Positions 25,301-34,658 of a stretch of DNA of 64,000 bases are shown in pieces. Origin of the DNA: Bolinopsis microptera (taxonomy: Eukaryota; Ctenophora; Tentaculata; Lobata; Bolinopsidae); assembly GCF_026151205.1 (NCBI RefSeq), contig NC_087072.1, positions 24,259,603 to 24,323,602 of the forward strand. The letters are read 5' to 3'. Below the pieces are notes generated by a model, which saw only the letters and a list, made by a program, of their open reading frames with translations, did no database searches and had not been told where the DNA came from. The first letter of the stretch is position 1. Every line of letters begins with the position of its first letter. Position numbers and translations under genes: made by a program.

Positions 25301-27620
25301 TGCATTAACAAACTCCTTCATGGTTGCAGGTGAAACACAGATCAGGAGGGCAGACGTACGCTCTGAAGTCGCTGAAGAAGCAACACGTGGTGGATACCAA
25401 GCAGCAAGAGCACGTGGTGGCGGAGGCGAACATCATGAGGACTTGCAGGTTATAACAACTTTTATACTCTTATCTGTTTGCGGATATTATGAGGACTTGC
25501 AGGTTATAACAACTTTTATATTCTTATCTGTTTGCGGATATTATAGGTCAAGATAGTACTGCAGTAGGGTATCCTCATTCCTGTCATGTCCGTCTCCCGG
25601 TCATTGTCTTGTGGATAGACCTGGCGACAGAAAACCGCTTATCAAATAATTGGAAGTAACCAAATAGTTTAAACTTCAGGTCACCGTTTGTGGTACGGTT
25701 ATACAAGACGTATAAAGACTCCAGATTTGTGTATATGTTACTGGAGGTCTGTCTTGGAGGTGAACTCTGGACTAAACTTAGAGACATGTGAGATTTGTAA
25801 TATTTGTCTCCCTATCAGTGTCAGTATTTATGATTTATCCGAAGTTCGTACGAAAAAGTACCACTTACACGTCTATCGCAAATAGTTTTCCTGATCCAAA
25901 CTGACAGAAGTAAAGTTCCTAAAAGTGATTTCCAGTTTTAATTAGAAAATCTTCCAGGCAGCAGTTTGACGAGCACACGGCTAAATTCGTGGTCGGTTGT
26001 GTGGTAGAAGGACTGAACTACTTGCACTCTAAAGGAATCGTTTACCGAGATCTCAAACCGGAGAATTTACTTCTGGACGAGCGGGGATATGTCAAGATTG
26101 TCGACTTTGGGTTTTCAAAAAAGATTGGTTTCAGACAGAAAACGTGGACATTCTGTGGCACTCCAGAATATGTGTCACCTGAGATTATTCTGAACAAGGT
26201 GAGTGTAAACAAACTGTCAAGCTCAAAGCTGTATAACCAAGCTTAACCAAGCTAGTTATTATCAGTATTACACTCAATTCCTTTTGTTCTCGTTTTTATT
26301 TTTTAAACCTATAAATATTCATTTTTTCAGGGACATGATCTGTCAGCAGATTTCTGGTCTCTGGGAATTTTGATATTCGAAATACTGACTGGAAAGTAAG
26401 TATAACTGAGAAGATTCCGTAATTGTTGCAATTTGTCTAGTCTTATTTTATCCACAAAACGAGCAAATCATTGATTCGTTGTCACATAATCGCTATTATA
26501 AGTGTTGTATCGACAAAGTGAGTATCTTTTCAGTCCACCATTTTGCGGATCTGATGGGATGAAAACATACAACCTCATACTCCAAGGCATCAACATGATA
26601 TCTTTCCCCGTGACCATGAGTAAGGGTGCTGTCAACATCATCAGAAAACTCTGCAGGTAGGCGGCGTAACACACGTTATCATTATTACAATATGTTTGTA
26701 ATAGTATACTGTTCTCAGTTGAGGACACACCACCAGGAGCGATAAAAGATTAAATCTGCGGAAATTTATTATCATTTTAAGCTTTAACGAACCCGTTAGA
26801 ACCCTTTAGCAGGAACCCGTATCATATAACTCTAAACGGTGTCAAGACTCAACAAAGACCAAAATAATTATTACCTATTTAATTCGCGTTTTTGACACCA
26901 CTTGGGGGTCCAAATTTTGTGCTCTAAAATCACTAATTCTTGGCCAATTTTTTATTTTTTCATGCTGAATTGGAGGCCATTAAAGCATTTGACCCAGTCA
27001 AAAAAGTTTCAGTTGTATATCTTTTACGGTTTTTGCGGAAATTCGCTTTAAAGTTGATGCCGTGGTGTCAGTAAAATGGCACAGATAAATATATATATAT
27101 ATCGTCTCGCTTTATATATAGTAAGATTACAATATGTTTGTAATAGTATACTGTTCTCAGTTGAGGACACACCACCAGGAGCGATAAAAGATTAAATCTG
27201 CGGAAATTTATTATCATTTTAAGCTTTAACGAAGTTAAAATTGTGTTTAATGTTATTTTCAATTGCAAACAGGGAGAACCCAGCAGAAAGGTTGGGATAT
27301 CAGAAGAATGGATTCAGGGATATCAAAAAACATTTGTAAGTAAACAATTTGGTGGCCCAACATGCAAAATCATCATATTCTGATTTAACGTAGACTTTTT
27401 GAAATTACCCAAGCTCTCGCTCACTTGCTGCAACATTCTTTAATACCATCTTTCCAGGTGGTTCCAGGGATTAAACTGGGAGTCCCTTCGGTTGCAGACG
27501 ACCCAGCCCCCAATTGTACCAAACATAAAGAGTAAAGACGACCATTCCAACTTCGACCCATACCCTGACGACGACGATTATCCACCAGAGGAATTTAGTG
27601 GGTGGGATGCAGATTTTTAA
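10341..27620 (+). CDS. PRKG1-like: cGMP-dependent protein kinase (PKG I-like), complete, 18 exons
   Basis: Serine/threonine kinase activated by cGMP. Exons: 10341-10462, 14002-14186, 14349-14466, 14652-14724, 14877-14970, 15239-15352, 17838-17946, 18061-18124, 18244-18416, 24590-24724, 24930-25053, 25330-25448, 25680-25787, 25958-26198, 26331-26395, 26534-26656, 27273-27335, 27458-27620. All introns are GT-AG, all phases join, and the total is 2193 nt, or 730 aa. Order: coiled-coil N-terminus, poly-Gly linker, pseudosubstrate, two cyclic-nucleotide-binding domains, AGC kinase, C-tail ending SGWDADF. Vertebrate PKG I is about 671-686 aa and PKG II about 762. The RAQGIS autoinhibitory motif favours PKG I. 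ATG 10341 is the first in frame here; ATG 10359 (MGDKD) is an alternative. A polyadenylation signal AATAAA lies at 27679-27684. Upstream alternative first exons cannot be excluded. Confidence 0.95.
11484..11556. repeat. Near-perfect hairpin in PKG intron 1
   Basis: ACAAATTGAAACGATGGGTT and its continuation pair with an almost exact reverse complement ending CCAATTTGT. Arms are about 34 bp, with the centre near TTGTTTCAATTG. It could be a tiny MITE; no target duplication was recognised. Confidence 0.7.
11917..12048. repeat. Small element with GTGGCGTAACGACC-like inverted ends
   Basis: The left end ATGGCGTAACGACCACCCCC is the approximate reverse complement of the right end GGGGCGGTCGTTACACCACT. 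The ends resemble the CAGTGGCGTAACG termini of the hAT-like elements at 37517, 54822 and 57834, but the interior is different. No clear 8-bp target duplication is seen, so it may be a diverged relative. Confidence 0.5.
12315..13769. repeat. 27-bp minisatellite, about 54 copies, in PKG intron 1
   Basis: The unit is GGTCATGGTAACGGTATCT followed by AATATGGG, with C/T alternation in ATCTAA or ATTTAA and occasional shortened units (for example GGGGAAGGGTAA at about 12951 and 13217). The unit length is a multiple of three and lacks stops in several frames, so long open frames appear on both strands. They encode only 9-residue repeats such as MVTVFNMGV and are artefacts of the period. It lies wholly inside the first PKG intron. 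Confidence 0.93.
14002..14186 (+). CDS. PRKG1-like: PKG exon 2: coiled coil end and poly-glycine linker
   Basis: Encodes residues 41-102. It finishes the dimerisation helix and then has 13 consecutive glycines (68-80) encoded by a GGA/GGG run. Two GTGAGT sites could serve as donor. The first, at 14120, leaves phase 0 and does not fit exon 3; the second, at 14187, leaves phase 1 and joins exon 3 correctly. The earlier site is a possible competing donor. Confidence 0.85.
14349..14466 (+). CDS. PRKG1-like: PKG exon 3: autoinhibitory pseudosubstrate
   Basis: Encodes residues 103-141. A five-asparagine run precedes RAQGISGE (116-123), which matches the autoinhibitory pseudosubstrate of vertebrate PKG I-alpha (RAQGIS) with Gly/Ile at the position where a substrate carries Ser/Thr. 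By analogy this segment occupies the kinase cleft without cGMP. Donor is GA|GTGAGT. Confidence 0.85.
14652..17946 (+). CDS. PRKG1-like: PKG exons 4-7: cyclic-nucleotide-binding domain A
   Basis: Exons 14652-14724, 14877-14970, 15239-15352 and 17838-17946 encode the first cNMP-binding domain. The phosphate-binding cassette reads [15 protein letters not shown]. The Glu and Arg that contact the ribose and cyclic phosphate are present. A Thr follows the Arg (RTA), the residue known to favour cGMP over cAMP in PKG. The intron before exon 7 is about 2.5 kb and contains the dispersed repeats at 15404 and 15753. Confidence 0.92.
15404..15735 (+). repeat. Dispersed repeat family A, copy 1 (PKG intron 6)
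   Basis: About 330 bp, starting near CTTACTATCTATAAAGCGAG. It contains CTGACACCACGGCATCAACT, the run AAACTTTTTTGACTAGGTCA, and TTTAGTCTCTTGAGTCTTGA near its end. The same sequence occurs inverted at 26792-27125 and, interrupted, at 57611-61056. It has no coding capacity. Confidence 0.85.
15753..16380 (+). repeat. Dispersed repeat ending in an (ACAG)n run
   Basis: It begins near ACTAGTGTAACCCGGCCTTC and ends with an ACAG tetranucleotide run (about 16314-16345) followed by TGGGATTATTAGTTAG. The 3' part is shared with 37060-37290 (CACTTACC, GACCGATT/GACCAATT, TTTTCTTGATT, then ACAG repeats). It looks like a short non-coding retroelement or MITE; class unknown. Confidence 0.6.
18061..24724 (+). 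CDS. PRKG1-like: PKG exons 8-10: cyclic-nucleotide-binding domain B
   Basis: Exons 18061-18124, 18244-18416 and 24590-24724 encode the second cNMP-binding domain. Its cassette, FGEVALL then REEPRTANV, is split by the intron between exons 9 and 10. Glu, Arg and the cGMP-selective Thr are all present. That intron is 6.17 kb because it holds the Merlin-type transposon at 19223-23942. The domain is read on the same phase either side, so the insertion is spliced out. Confidence 0.92.
19329..19950 (-). pseudogene. Merlin (ISXO2-like) transposase, frameshifted and truncated
   Basis: The first frame (19950 down to 19426) starts [12 protein letters not shown]. It has a Cys-pair zinc-ribbon-like region (CDACNSPMV, then KCGRPC) and a helix-turn-helix-like stretch ([17 protein letters not shown]). 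It enters the catalytic domain at [15 protein letters not shown], which carries the first catalytic Asp. The homologous continuation [19 protein letters not shown] is in a different frame, so a one- or two-base indel lies near 19450. That second frame stops at 19329, before the second Asp and the third acidic/Asn residue. The missing part was probably lost when the internal array expanded. The protein is inactive. Confidence 0.85.
20189..23916. repeat. 13-bp minisatellite inside the Merlin element, about 285 copies
   Basis: The basic unit is CTTCCCACCTAAA, with recurrent variants CTGCTCACCTAAA and CTTCCCACTTAAG; the latter creates AAGCTT at many junctions. The same unit occurs in inverted orientation (TTAGGTGGGAAG) next to the left terminal repeat at 19255-19316. 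The unit resembles the inner end of the terminal repeat (CCCACCTTAAG), so the array appears to have grown from subterminal sequence. No coding potential. Confidence 0.95.
24930..27620 (+). CDS. PRKG1-like: PKG exons 11-18: AGC protein kinase domain and C-tail
   Basis: Eight exons encode residues 396-730. Visible motifs: glycine loop GVGGFGRV (428-435), ATP lysine in ALKSL (K450), helix-C Glu469 in AEANIM, catalytic loop YRDLKPEN (542-549, Tyr replacing His as usual in PKG), DFG (562-564), activation segment with [14 protein letters not shown], and the AGC C-tail motif NFDPY. All catalytic residues are intact, so an active kinase is expected. Exon 12's donor sits in a 54-bp tandem duplication, and the intron before exon 17 carries a repeat insertion with a 108-bp flanking duplication. 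Confidence 0.95.
25437..25544. repeat. 54-bp tandem duplication across the PKG exon 12 donor
   Basis: Copies at 25437-25490 and 25491-25544 differ by one base. Each contains the exon end GAGGACTTGCAG and the donor GTTATA. Use of the first donor keeps the kinase frame; use of the second adds an in-frame TAA within six codons. Confidence 0.93.
26684..27233 (-). repeat. Family A repeat copy 2 flanked by a 108-bp direct duplication
   Basis: Family A sequence (26792-27125, opposite orientation to 15404) lies between two copies of the same 108-bp segment (26684-26791 and 27126-27233) that I see as identical. The segment includes CAGTTGAGGACACACCACCA. All of it is within the intron between PKG exons 16 and 17. 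Confidence 0.9.
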
Positions 27621-27678
27621 GGCACCACACTATAACTCACAACTGATCAGAATATAAAGTGAGCTCTGCGAGTCAAGA

Positions 27679-27684
27679 AATAAA
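27679..27684 (+). terminator. Likely polyadenylation signal of the PKG gene
   Basis: AATAAA 59 nt after the TAA stop at 27618-27620. It is the nearest canonical signal on this strand. Confidence 0.6.
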
Positions 27685-29041
27685 GAAATTATGATATCAG
27701 GCTCGCGATAAACGTCTTTTTCCCGATACTGTGTATTACGGTGGATATAGCTTGTGTCGAATCAAATATTTCAGCAAGTTTTTGGAAGTAGTAAGAGTAC
27801 TGATTATAATTTGGAGTAGGTTGGAGTCGTTTTATTAGTGGTCGATATAAGATTACGTATTTGTTTACTTTGATTGATTCTAATTTAAACTTAATAAATG
27901 ATATAAATTCATATATTTTTCCTCGTACAAGAATCTATAGTCATAGATGAGGGACAACTTACATTTTAGAGTTTTTTGTTGTTGTACTCTTCATGAGGGA
28001 TTGCAATGTCAATTTTTACCCTTGTGTTCATGAAACCTTCATCTGAGACAGCAAGTTAGGTAGAATAAAAATAAAATAGCATAAAAATTTTCCTCCTTCC
28101 TTTGTGATATTTCATTTAATTTGAGATGGACGTTATTGAATTTGATTGATTATTGATCCGTTATGAACTATTGTTTTTAATCATCTTAATAACTGAACAC
28201 ACGAAATCTTACTGTCTTCTTCCTGAGTTCTTTGCGATTAAATTTATACTGTAGCACTGAAAGAAAAGGCATCAATAAAGGCACTACAATAAACGCGGAC
28301 CTGCTACAGTAAACAGATCATAAATGGACATTTCAATATTTGGCATCTACGAACAAACAGAAATACTCTGCACCACAATAATTACTACAAGTTACCAGAA
28401 TTGATGCATCAAAAATGTGAAAATAGTAAACAATTTGTTATCGCTTGTATAATTTTAAAGTAGTAAGTCAACTACAGATGGAATATGACACGATTGAGGT
28501 GCTGGAATTTTGATTTCGGTCGGAGGAAGCCCACTGCAGAATGCACAGCAGATCGGGAGAGACTCGAGGATCGAGGGACAATAGTCTTACATATGTTCTG
28601 GAATTGCCGTTCACACACTACACAGTACACATTCTCGACAATTTCCAGTCGCATGCTATTGCTACACACTACACATTCTTAAATGATAATATCAAGTGTC
28701 TAAACGTACTCCATGCTATGTGATGGTTCATGCTACCCTGATTATTATGATCGCCTAACATTTTTCTTTTGGTTTTCTGAAGTCAGTACCTCAAGTCAGT
28801 ACAATTACATACTCCTCGATGTTTGTACGATTTTGTAGTTGAGGCTATTGTAATGCGATCTCGGAAGGTATGCCTCCCCTTTGCAGTGCGAGCTAGGAAG
28901 CGGGAGCTCTGCCTTTACAGGTACGTATCGAGGATGACTCGGACCGAACATTTTATAAGTCACCATTTTTCAAAGTTTTTCTAAAAACTATTTTTGTTCA
29001 CGATTCATTTATTTATGAATCGTGTATCGAGTATTAATTCA
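27685..29041. other. Intergenic stretch, no gene seen
   Basis: No exon-like sequence. A segment beginning ATGCTACCCTGATTATTATG at about 28731 recurs in diverged form at about 29259, so these two stretches flank the palindrome at 29042-29258. Confidence 0.5.
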
Positions 29042-29258
29042 TGTTGATTCACGATGTCAATCCTTCGCAGCTCGGTGAGGCACAGTGGTGCATCTCGCCG
29101 ATCTACCGAAGTGGTTGCGAGAAGAATTATTTTATACTACTGGGTCGCGCTGCGCATCAAATAATTCTTCTCGCAACCACTTCGGTAGATCGGCGAGATG
29201 CACCACTGTGCCTCACCGAGCTGCAAAGGATTGACATCGTGATATGTATGAATCAACA
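29042..29258. repeat. Long palindrome, 83-bp arms
   Basis: The arms 29050-29132 and 29159-29241 are reverse complements with a single mismatch seen, separated by 26 bp. A short outer arm TGTTGATTC / GAATCAACA extends the symmetry. It would form a very stable hairpin; probably a foldback MITE. Both strands stay open through it, but nothing recognisable is encoded. Confidence 0.88.
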
Positions 29259-29344
29259 TGCTACCCTGATCATTATTAGCCGAAAATTTTTTTTTCGATT
29301 TTCGAAGTCCGTGCCTACATTCGGAAGGCTGTGGACGTGATTGG

Positions 29345-29490
29345 TTCCATATACTTGCGCGAATTTTCGCGGAGAACTTTAAAAATCGCGAACTGTCGCG
29401 AGGATCTGAGAAAGTCACGATTTGTCGCGGTAAACGTGAAAAATCGCGATTTGTCGCGGAGAATGGAGAAAATCGCGATTCCGCACGTGC
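29345..29490. repeat. Imperfect tandem repeat rich in TCGCGA
   Basis: Four or so units of about 35 bp built on AAAAATCGCGATTTGTCGCG. CpG density is much higher than in flanking DNA. Confidence 0.6.
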
Positions 29491-29519
29491 CACAATTTCC
29501 TTTTGTCCTTGGCGTGTTT

Positions 29520-30849
29520 ACATGACATTATTTACGTCATATTTCATTGTCATGTTAATCCTTTGCAGCTTTTGTTATATGTTGCCTCCGGTAGCTTTGC
29601 TTACGATCCCGAAAAGTAGTAATGAGAAATACAATTGTTTATGCCTTTTTTCATGGCCTTTTAATGCCAATGATAAAACTTGTGACATGTCATGGATTCA
29701 CAAAAGATGAAGTTTATTTTAAGGGGGGGGGGGTTCACCCTCATTTTTTTGTAAAACTTGGTTTCGAGATAGCAGTTGACCAACAAACTAGGACCGGTGA
29801 CCAAACTTTAGAGGGGGTCCCCGACCCCAACCGCCAAACGGTGCCCGCGGGGCAGCCACGCCCATATTTGGTCCAAATTAGGCCCAATTTAGCCAAATAC
29901 CCTGAACATGCCCAAAACCCAGATTTTAGGTCTTCTACTTGTAGCTAGTGGTCCCTTGAACTCGTATATGAATTTTCATCAAGATTGAACAACAAATGAC
30001 TGAGTTATGAGCCAAAAACCATATGCCCATATTTGGGCATACGCACCAAATTTGGTCGATTTTGGCCCATAAATTAGTCAAATATTAATATTTTTGAATG
30101 AAACTAACTTTACATGGAAGGTAAGCCTATACTACACATTCTCTACGAATATCAGCTCAGTATCTATCTAACTGTGGATTCTGTGTCCAATTAATCGCAA
30201 AAAATGAACAAAATCGCCCATACCATACCATATCTCAGTTTGCGATATTTGCGAAACTGATTTCGTTCAAAACAATAGAACTCAATAGGGTTTTAATTTG
30301 GTTGACGATGTCAACCCATCGAGATCGTTGCTCTGCGAAGCAGAGCAACGATCGACGATGCGAAGCAAGATCGACGATGCGAAGCAAGATCGACGATGCG
30401 AAGCAAGATCGACGATGCGAAGCAAGAATGCTAGTTCGCGCGGCGCGTCGAAGCGGCGAAGTCCTCCAAGGTTTTAATATTTTTAAATGAAATTTTCAGA
30501 ATCAACGTAGAATTGCATTTCGACCTGAAGTTTTGGGACAAAATTTTGAGTTAGGCCTTTAAAAAAATTTGCCGGGCATTTTTCAGTATTTGGCCGCCAA
30601 TTTTTTTAAAGGCCTAACTCTACTGTCTGGAGACTGGTCGGTTCAGAGTGGTTATCAAGTAAGCTTTGCTTAAAAACTAGGGGGTGCACGATAAAAATAA
30701 ACTTGCTCGGATTTTCTGTAAATTTTTGTACCATTGTTTTCTAAAGACTGTGAGAATTTTCACAGTGCCAAATTTGTCATACCTTTTTGGAATAATCAGT
30801 GAGTTTCGCCTATGTGCCATATTTGATGGTGCGCGGCTTTAGCAAGCAA
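29520..30849. other. Non-coding stretch with short palindrome and 19-bp tandem repeat
   Basis: At 30323-30353 GATCGTTGCTCTGC pairs perfectly with GCAGAGCAACGATC around GAA. It is followed by four 19-bp units GATCGACGATGCGAAGCAA to about 30427. The rest shows no gene. Confidence 0.6.
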
Positions 30850-31774
30850 AATTTCGTTGATTTTTGTCGTATTATTCTGTCATATCTCGACGAGCAGAAG
30901 TTCGAGCTGTTAAATCACCTTCATAACAGTAAGAGCTCATTCCCCGAACTACCCTTCTTTGCCGAAACACTGCGTTACAAAGTATCCAGTCAGGACATAC
31001 TTTATCCTGTCGAAAACGTCCGAGATCTTGGAGTTATGGTTTCAAGTGATCTTAGCTGGTCGACACACATCGGCAACATGGTACCCAAAGCAAGGAGCAC
31101 GCTATCTTGGGTATTCAGTGAGTCAGTGTGTTCAAAACTCGCGACAAGACCGTAATGTCTACTCTCTACAAGTCACTAGTAAGAAGCTTACTAGAGTATT
31201 GCTGCCCACTCTGGAGTCTGGAGCCCTACCAAGGTGACTGAAATACAGCTGATAGAGGGGGTGCAAAGAACTTTCACCAGTCGTATTGGCGGTCTTCAAC
31301 ATCTCAACTATTGGGAAAGACTCGTACAGCTTAAATTGATGTCTCTACAGCGCAGACGGGAGAGGTATATCATCCTGATGATGTGGAAGATTCTCCATAA
31401 TGTGGTACCAAACTGTTGTGATGTCAAGTTCAAGGTGACCCCAAGACACAGGGATGTAGCTGTCATACCCTTGATCATTGTCAAAGTCAAGTTCCTTACG
31501 CAACCAGTCACTGTACGACAGGTCTTTTACAGTTCAAGGACCGAAGCTGTGGAACAAAGTGCCTCACACAGTAAAGGCTGATTCATCCTTTGACATGTTT
31601 AAATGTAGTTTGTCGAACTTTCTTGCTTTGATACCGGACAACCCTCCGGTCGCCGGCTACAGCTGCAGTTGGTCAAACTCACTGGTCGATTACTCGCCAT
31701 CAAAGCATCAAGGTGGTCAGATATCTGATGACCCTTCCGGCTCCACGGATGAACTCAACGAAGTAACGAAGTAA
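30850..31774 (+). pseudogene. LINE reverse-transcriptase 3' fragment, frameshifted
   Basis: Three overlapping frames together give the C-terminal half of a CR1/Jockey-like LINE protein. The first is VENVRDLGVMVSSDLSWSTH (about 31010-31070). The next is a segment with QLIEGVQRTFTSRIGGLQHL and LMMWKILHNV. The last is RSFTVQGPKLWNKVPHTV, then SSFDMFKCSLSNFL near the end. At least two frameshifts separate them, and the reverse-transcriptase core with its YADD motif is missing. It is a dead 5'-truncated copy, as is usual for LINE debris. Confidence 0.75.
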
Positions 31775-32189
31775 GTATCTTCGATTCCTGAATATGAATC
31801 ATGCTGAAAATTTGTCAGAACCTTCTTATCATACTTAACTACCGAACCTAATTTAGTTTGGAGAGATTGGCCTTGATTAAGAGGTCTAAAAATGATAAAA
31901 TAGGTATAAATTCGTTGATAACTCAAATTCTGACCATCAAAATTGCTCAAACTAATTTAGATTTAGTAGAACATAAGTGTTTACGTAAGCTGACCAAATT
32001 TCAACAAAATTGTTATATGGGAAGTAGTTTGAACGTTCATGTGACTTCGTCATATCATTTAAATATTTGGCCGTTCTCACGTTAGATGAACAATGACACT
32101 ATTCAGTTAGACAAATATCTGGTGGGTAAACCATTGGCATTATCAATTATCAAGTAACCATTAAATTTTGTAAAGGAGTAAATAATCAG

Positions 32190-32773
32190 GTGACGGGGAA
32201 CACCATCTTTAACTTGTTGAGAATGGCGGAGATGGAAACAAATAATAATGAGCGACCTTTCGAGCCTCCAAGTATCAGGAAAACCGAGATCCTCAACAAT
32301 CCGTTTGATGATATAGTTACTAGAGATATTAAGCATAAAACTGTGAGTTTCTGCGTAACTTAAAATGTGACAAACTTTTTACCTTTATTGAACTAATACA
32401 ATGTTGCAAAAGATGGAACCAAACTTAGTTCAGAACAAGAAAAAGTTTATAACGGCGAACTGGCACCCTATAATGTCCATTACCTGCTACTAATCAAAAT
32501 TTTTGTAAGATTGACCCATCAGTTCTAATCTTAGTGATTAGTCACATATTCGCCACAGTAAGATCAATCGCCTAACATAGACTTTACAGCTAGCCAATAC
32601 ACTGGATATTTTTCTGCAAAATAAGTTTATACGGCAATCAAATGCAGGGCGAAGAGAAGAAGAAAGCAAAGAAGAAGAAAAGTTAGATGAAGGCTACAAA
32701 GAATTTCAAACTTTTGTCGTTCGGAGAAGAAGTGCAAGCTGAGGAAGACGAAAAAGAAGTCCAACGGCAACAG
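32190..32773 (+). pseudogene. CWC27: CWC27 (spliceosome-associated cyclophilin) gene fragment
   Basis: Exon 32190-32342 encodes VTGNTIFNLLRMAEMETNNN, then ERPFEPPSIRKTEILNNPFD. This matches the end of the cyclophilin domain and the linker of CWC27, a spliceosomal peptidyl-prolyl isomerase-like protein. The next exon, up to 32773, encodes ATKNFKLLSFGEEVQAEEDE, also CWC27. Its Lys-rich start (GEEKKKAKKKKS from 32648) runs in frame into TAG at 32684. Either the acceptor is the poor TTAG|ATG at 32687, or the exon carries a premature stop. The cyclophilin core exons are not visible upstream and no C-terminal exons are seen before the opposite-strand gene at 34147. I favour a partial duplicate; a real gene with exons I failed to see is less likely. 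Confidence 0.75.
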
Positions 32774-33102
32774 GTAAATATGTATTTCAAAAGATGATAT
32801 TATTTTATTTTATAAAATAATTCGTGAAGTTCTAAGAAACACATAAGTTTTATACAAGTGAAACAAGCTCATTGGGCTTTTTGATATCAGAAAAATGATA
32901 TCGAATTAATGAATGCTGTTGTAAAAAGGAACAACCGCATTATAAAGTAATGTTTTTTTTGGATTTTGGTTTTTTTTTGGTTTTTTCTTTGTTTTTGCCT
33001 CTTTTAACATTTTTTTGGTTTTTTTTCTGGTTTATGAATAATAACAAAGAATGATTAATGCATCCTATCCCATGACTGTGGTTTCTGCAATTGCTGCTGC
33101 AG

Positions 33103-33430
33103 AGTGTTTGTCAGAGCGCGAGCGTATGTCAGAGCGTATGTCAGAGCGTATGGCAGACCGTGTGTCCGAACGTGTGTCCGAGCGTATTTCAGAGCGTATG
33201 TCAGAGCGTGTGTCGGAGCGTATTTCAGAGCGTATGTCAGAGCGTGTGTCGGAGCGTATGTCAGAGCGTATGTCAGACTGTGTGTCCGAGCGTGTGCCCG
33301 AGCGTGTGTCCGAGCGTGTGTCCGAGCGTATTTCAGAGCGTGTGTCAGAGCGTGTGTCAGAGCGTATGTCAGAGCGTGTGTCAGGGCGTATGTCATAGCG
33401 TATGTCAGAGCGTGTGTTGAAGCGTATGTC
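33103..33430. repeat. 12-bp minisatellite, about 27 copies
   Basis: The unit is CAGAGCGTATGT with variants GTGTCCGAGCGT and so on. Being a multiple of three with few stops, it leaves five or more frames open on both strands (for example SVCQSVCQ). These are not treated as genes. Confidence 0.9.
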
Positions 33431-33703
33431 GGTAGACTTTTCAAACAGTAAGGCAATTATCCTGATCCCCCTGATTCTGCAGAGATAAAATGAGATTAAA
33501 TTAGGCTAAGATCCCCCTGATTCTGCAATAAGATCAGTGTTGCTTAAATTGATTTTTATAGATTGCAATTACATATTTTCAGATCAGTTGATTAGCTTTC
33601 AAGGAAAACCTATTAATGCTTGTATCACAAATGCGAAGGTGCTACAAGATTCAACAAACTTAATTCGGGTACCAAATGACTTATGAAAAGTTCATTTGTT
33701 TAA

Positions 33704-34658
33704 CTATCCATTTACCTGTTCACGAGATCTCGTTACAAGCTGTTTCGGGAACTGGCCAGCTCCACGAGATGTATTGTCTCTGATTAGCAGATTATTTTCT
33801 GAGATCGATTTACGATTTCTCTGTAACTTGTCTGTTGGGTTACTTGGATCAAATGTCACTGTCCCTGCTCCATTTGGGTAGGTGTATAGTTCGCTTTCTG
33901 ATTCATTTGATGTTACATATTCAGAGACACTTTGATCCCCTTTGTCGGTTTTCTTCTCAACTTCATTGTTTCCACAGGAGTTTATTCCATCCTCCCCTTT
34001 TGGAGGCCCTTCTTTTTTGACGACTTCTCTACCCGCCGTTATGAATTTCTTCACCCGTATGGAATCTTCACTCTCGGAGATGAAAACGAGTTCATCTGGG
34101 AAGATACTCGAAGACACGTATTTGTGTTTGCGGGCACCCAAACCTACCTAAAAGAAATTACTGTTTTACAATTTATATTAAGCATGTAACAACTAACAAT
34201 ATTTAAGCTCCAAATAGTGTTCATGAAGAGATTAAATTGCATCAAAAAAGTGATGAAACCTTGAATCAATTTGAAGTATTGTGAAATAAAATTGAAAACG
34301 AAGTTGGATCATTCTAAAATTTTACCTTTGAACGCGCTGATCTATCCCTTTCCGTTCTCGTCTTCCATATTTTTGACCTGCTAGTGCTGTCGAGAGTCCT
34401 TGAAGCAGGAAACCTTGGGTCTAGCAATCCCTGTTGTAAGGGGCCTTGTTGTGGTGGCTTTTGTTCAGGAACTTGTAGTCCCACTTCCAAGTCAATTTCG
34501 TTGAAGACCTTCGAAATTTTGTTCACTGTACGAATGTGAAGTCCGATGACGAGGAATCCTAGAGCCAATACCAATACTCCAAGAAGAATCACAGCTGCAG
34601 ATAACTGATTGATCTCATTTCCTGTGAGCACTGATGCACTTGTATTTAAGTTGACCAT
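33704..34658 (-). CDS. Unrecognised single-pass membrane protein, two exons, 258 aa
   Basis: Exon 1 is 34658-34326 (111 codons), donor AAG|GTAAAA. Exon 2 is 34147-33704, acceptor TTTTAG|GTAGG, phase 0, ending EQVNG. The N-terminus is short and polar with an N-glycosylation-like NTS. It is followed by one hydrophobic helix at about residues 22-43 (AAVILLGVLVLALGFLVIGL) and a long charged, low-complexity tail with Pro/Gln-rich (KPPQQGPLQQ) and acidic Ser/Glu-rich parts. No signal peptide or known domain is seen. The TM position suggests a type I or reverse-signal-anchored protein with a cytoplasmic or lumenal tail. Splicing coherence and a single long exon 2 argue that it is real. I do not recognise the family. 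Confidence 0.65.

Noticed and set aside
28472-28723. Overlapping short frames on both strands
   Set aside because: No domain or splice evidence; treated as chance.
33055-33456. Overlapping frames encoding SVCQ, SERM or THAL repeats
   Set aside because: Artefacts of the 12-bp minisatellite.
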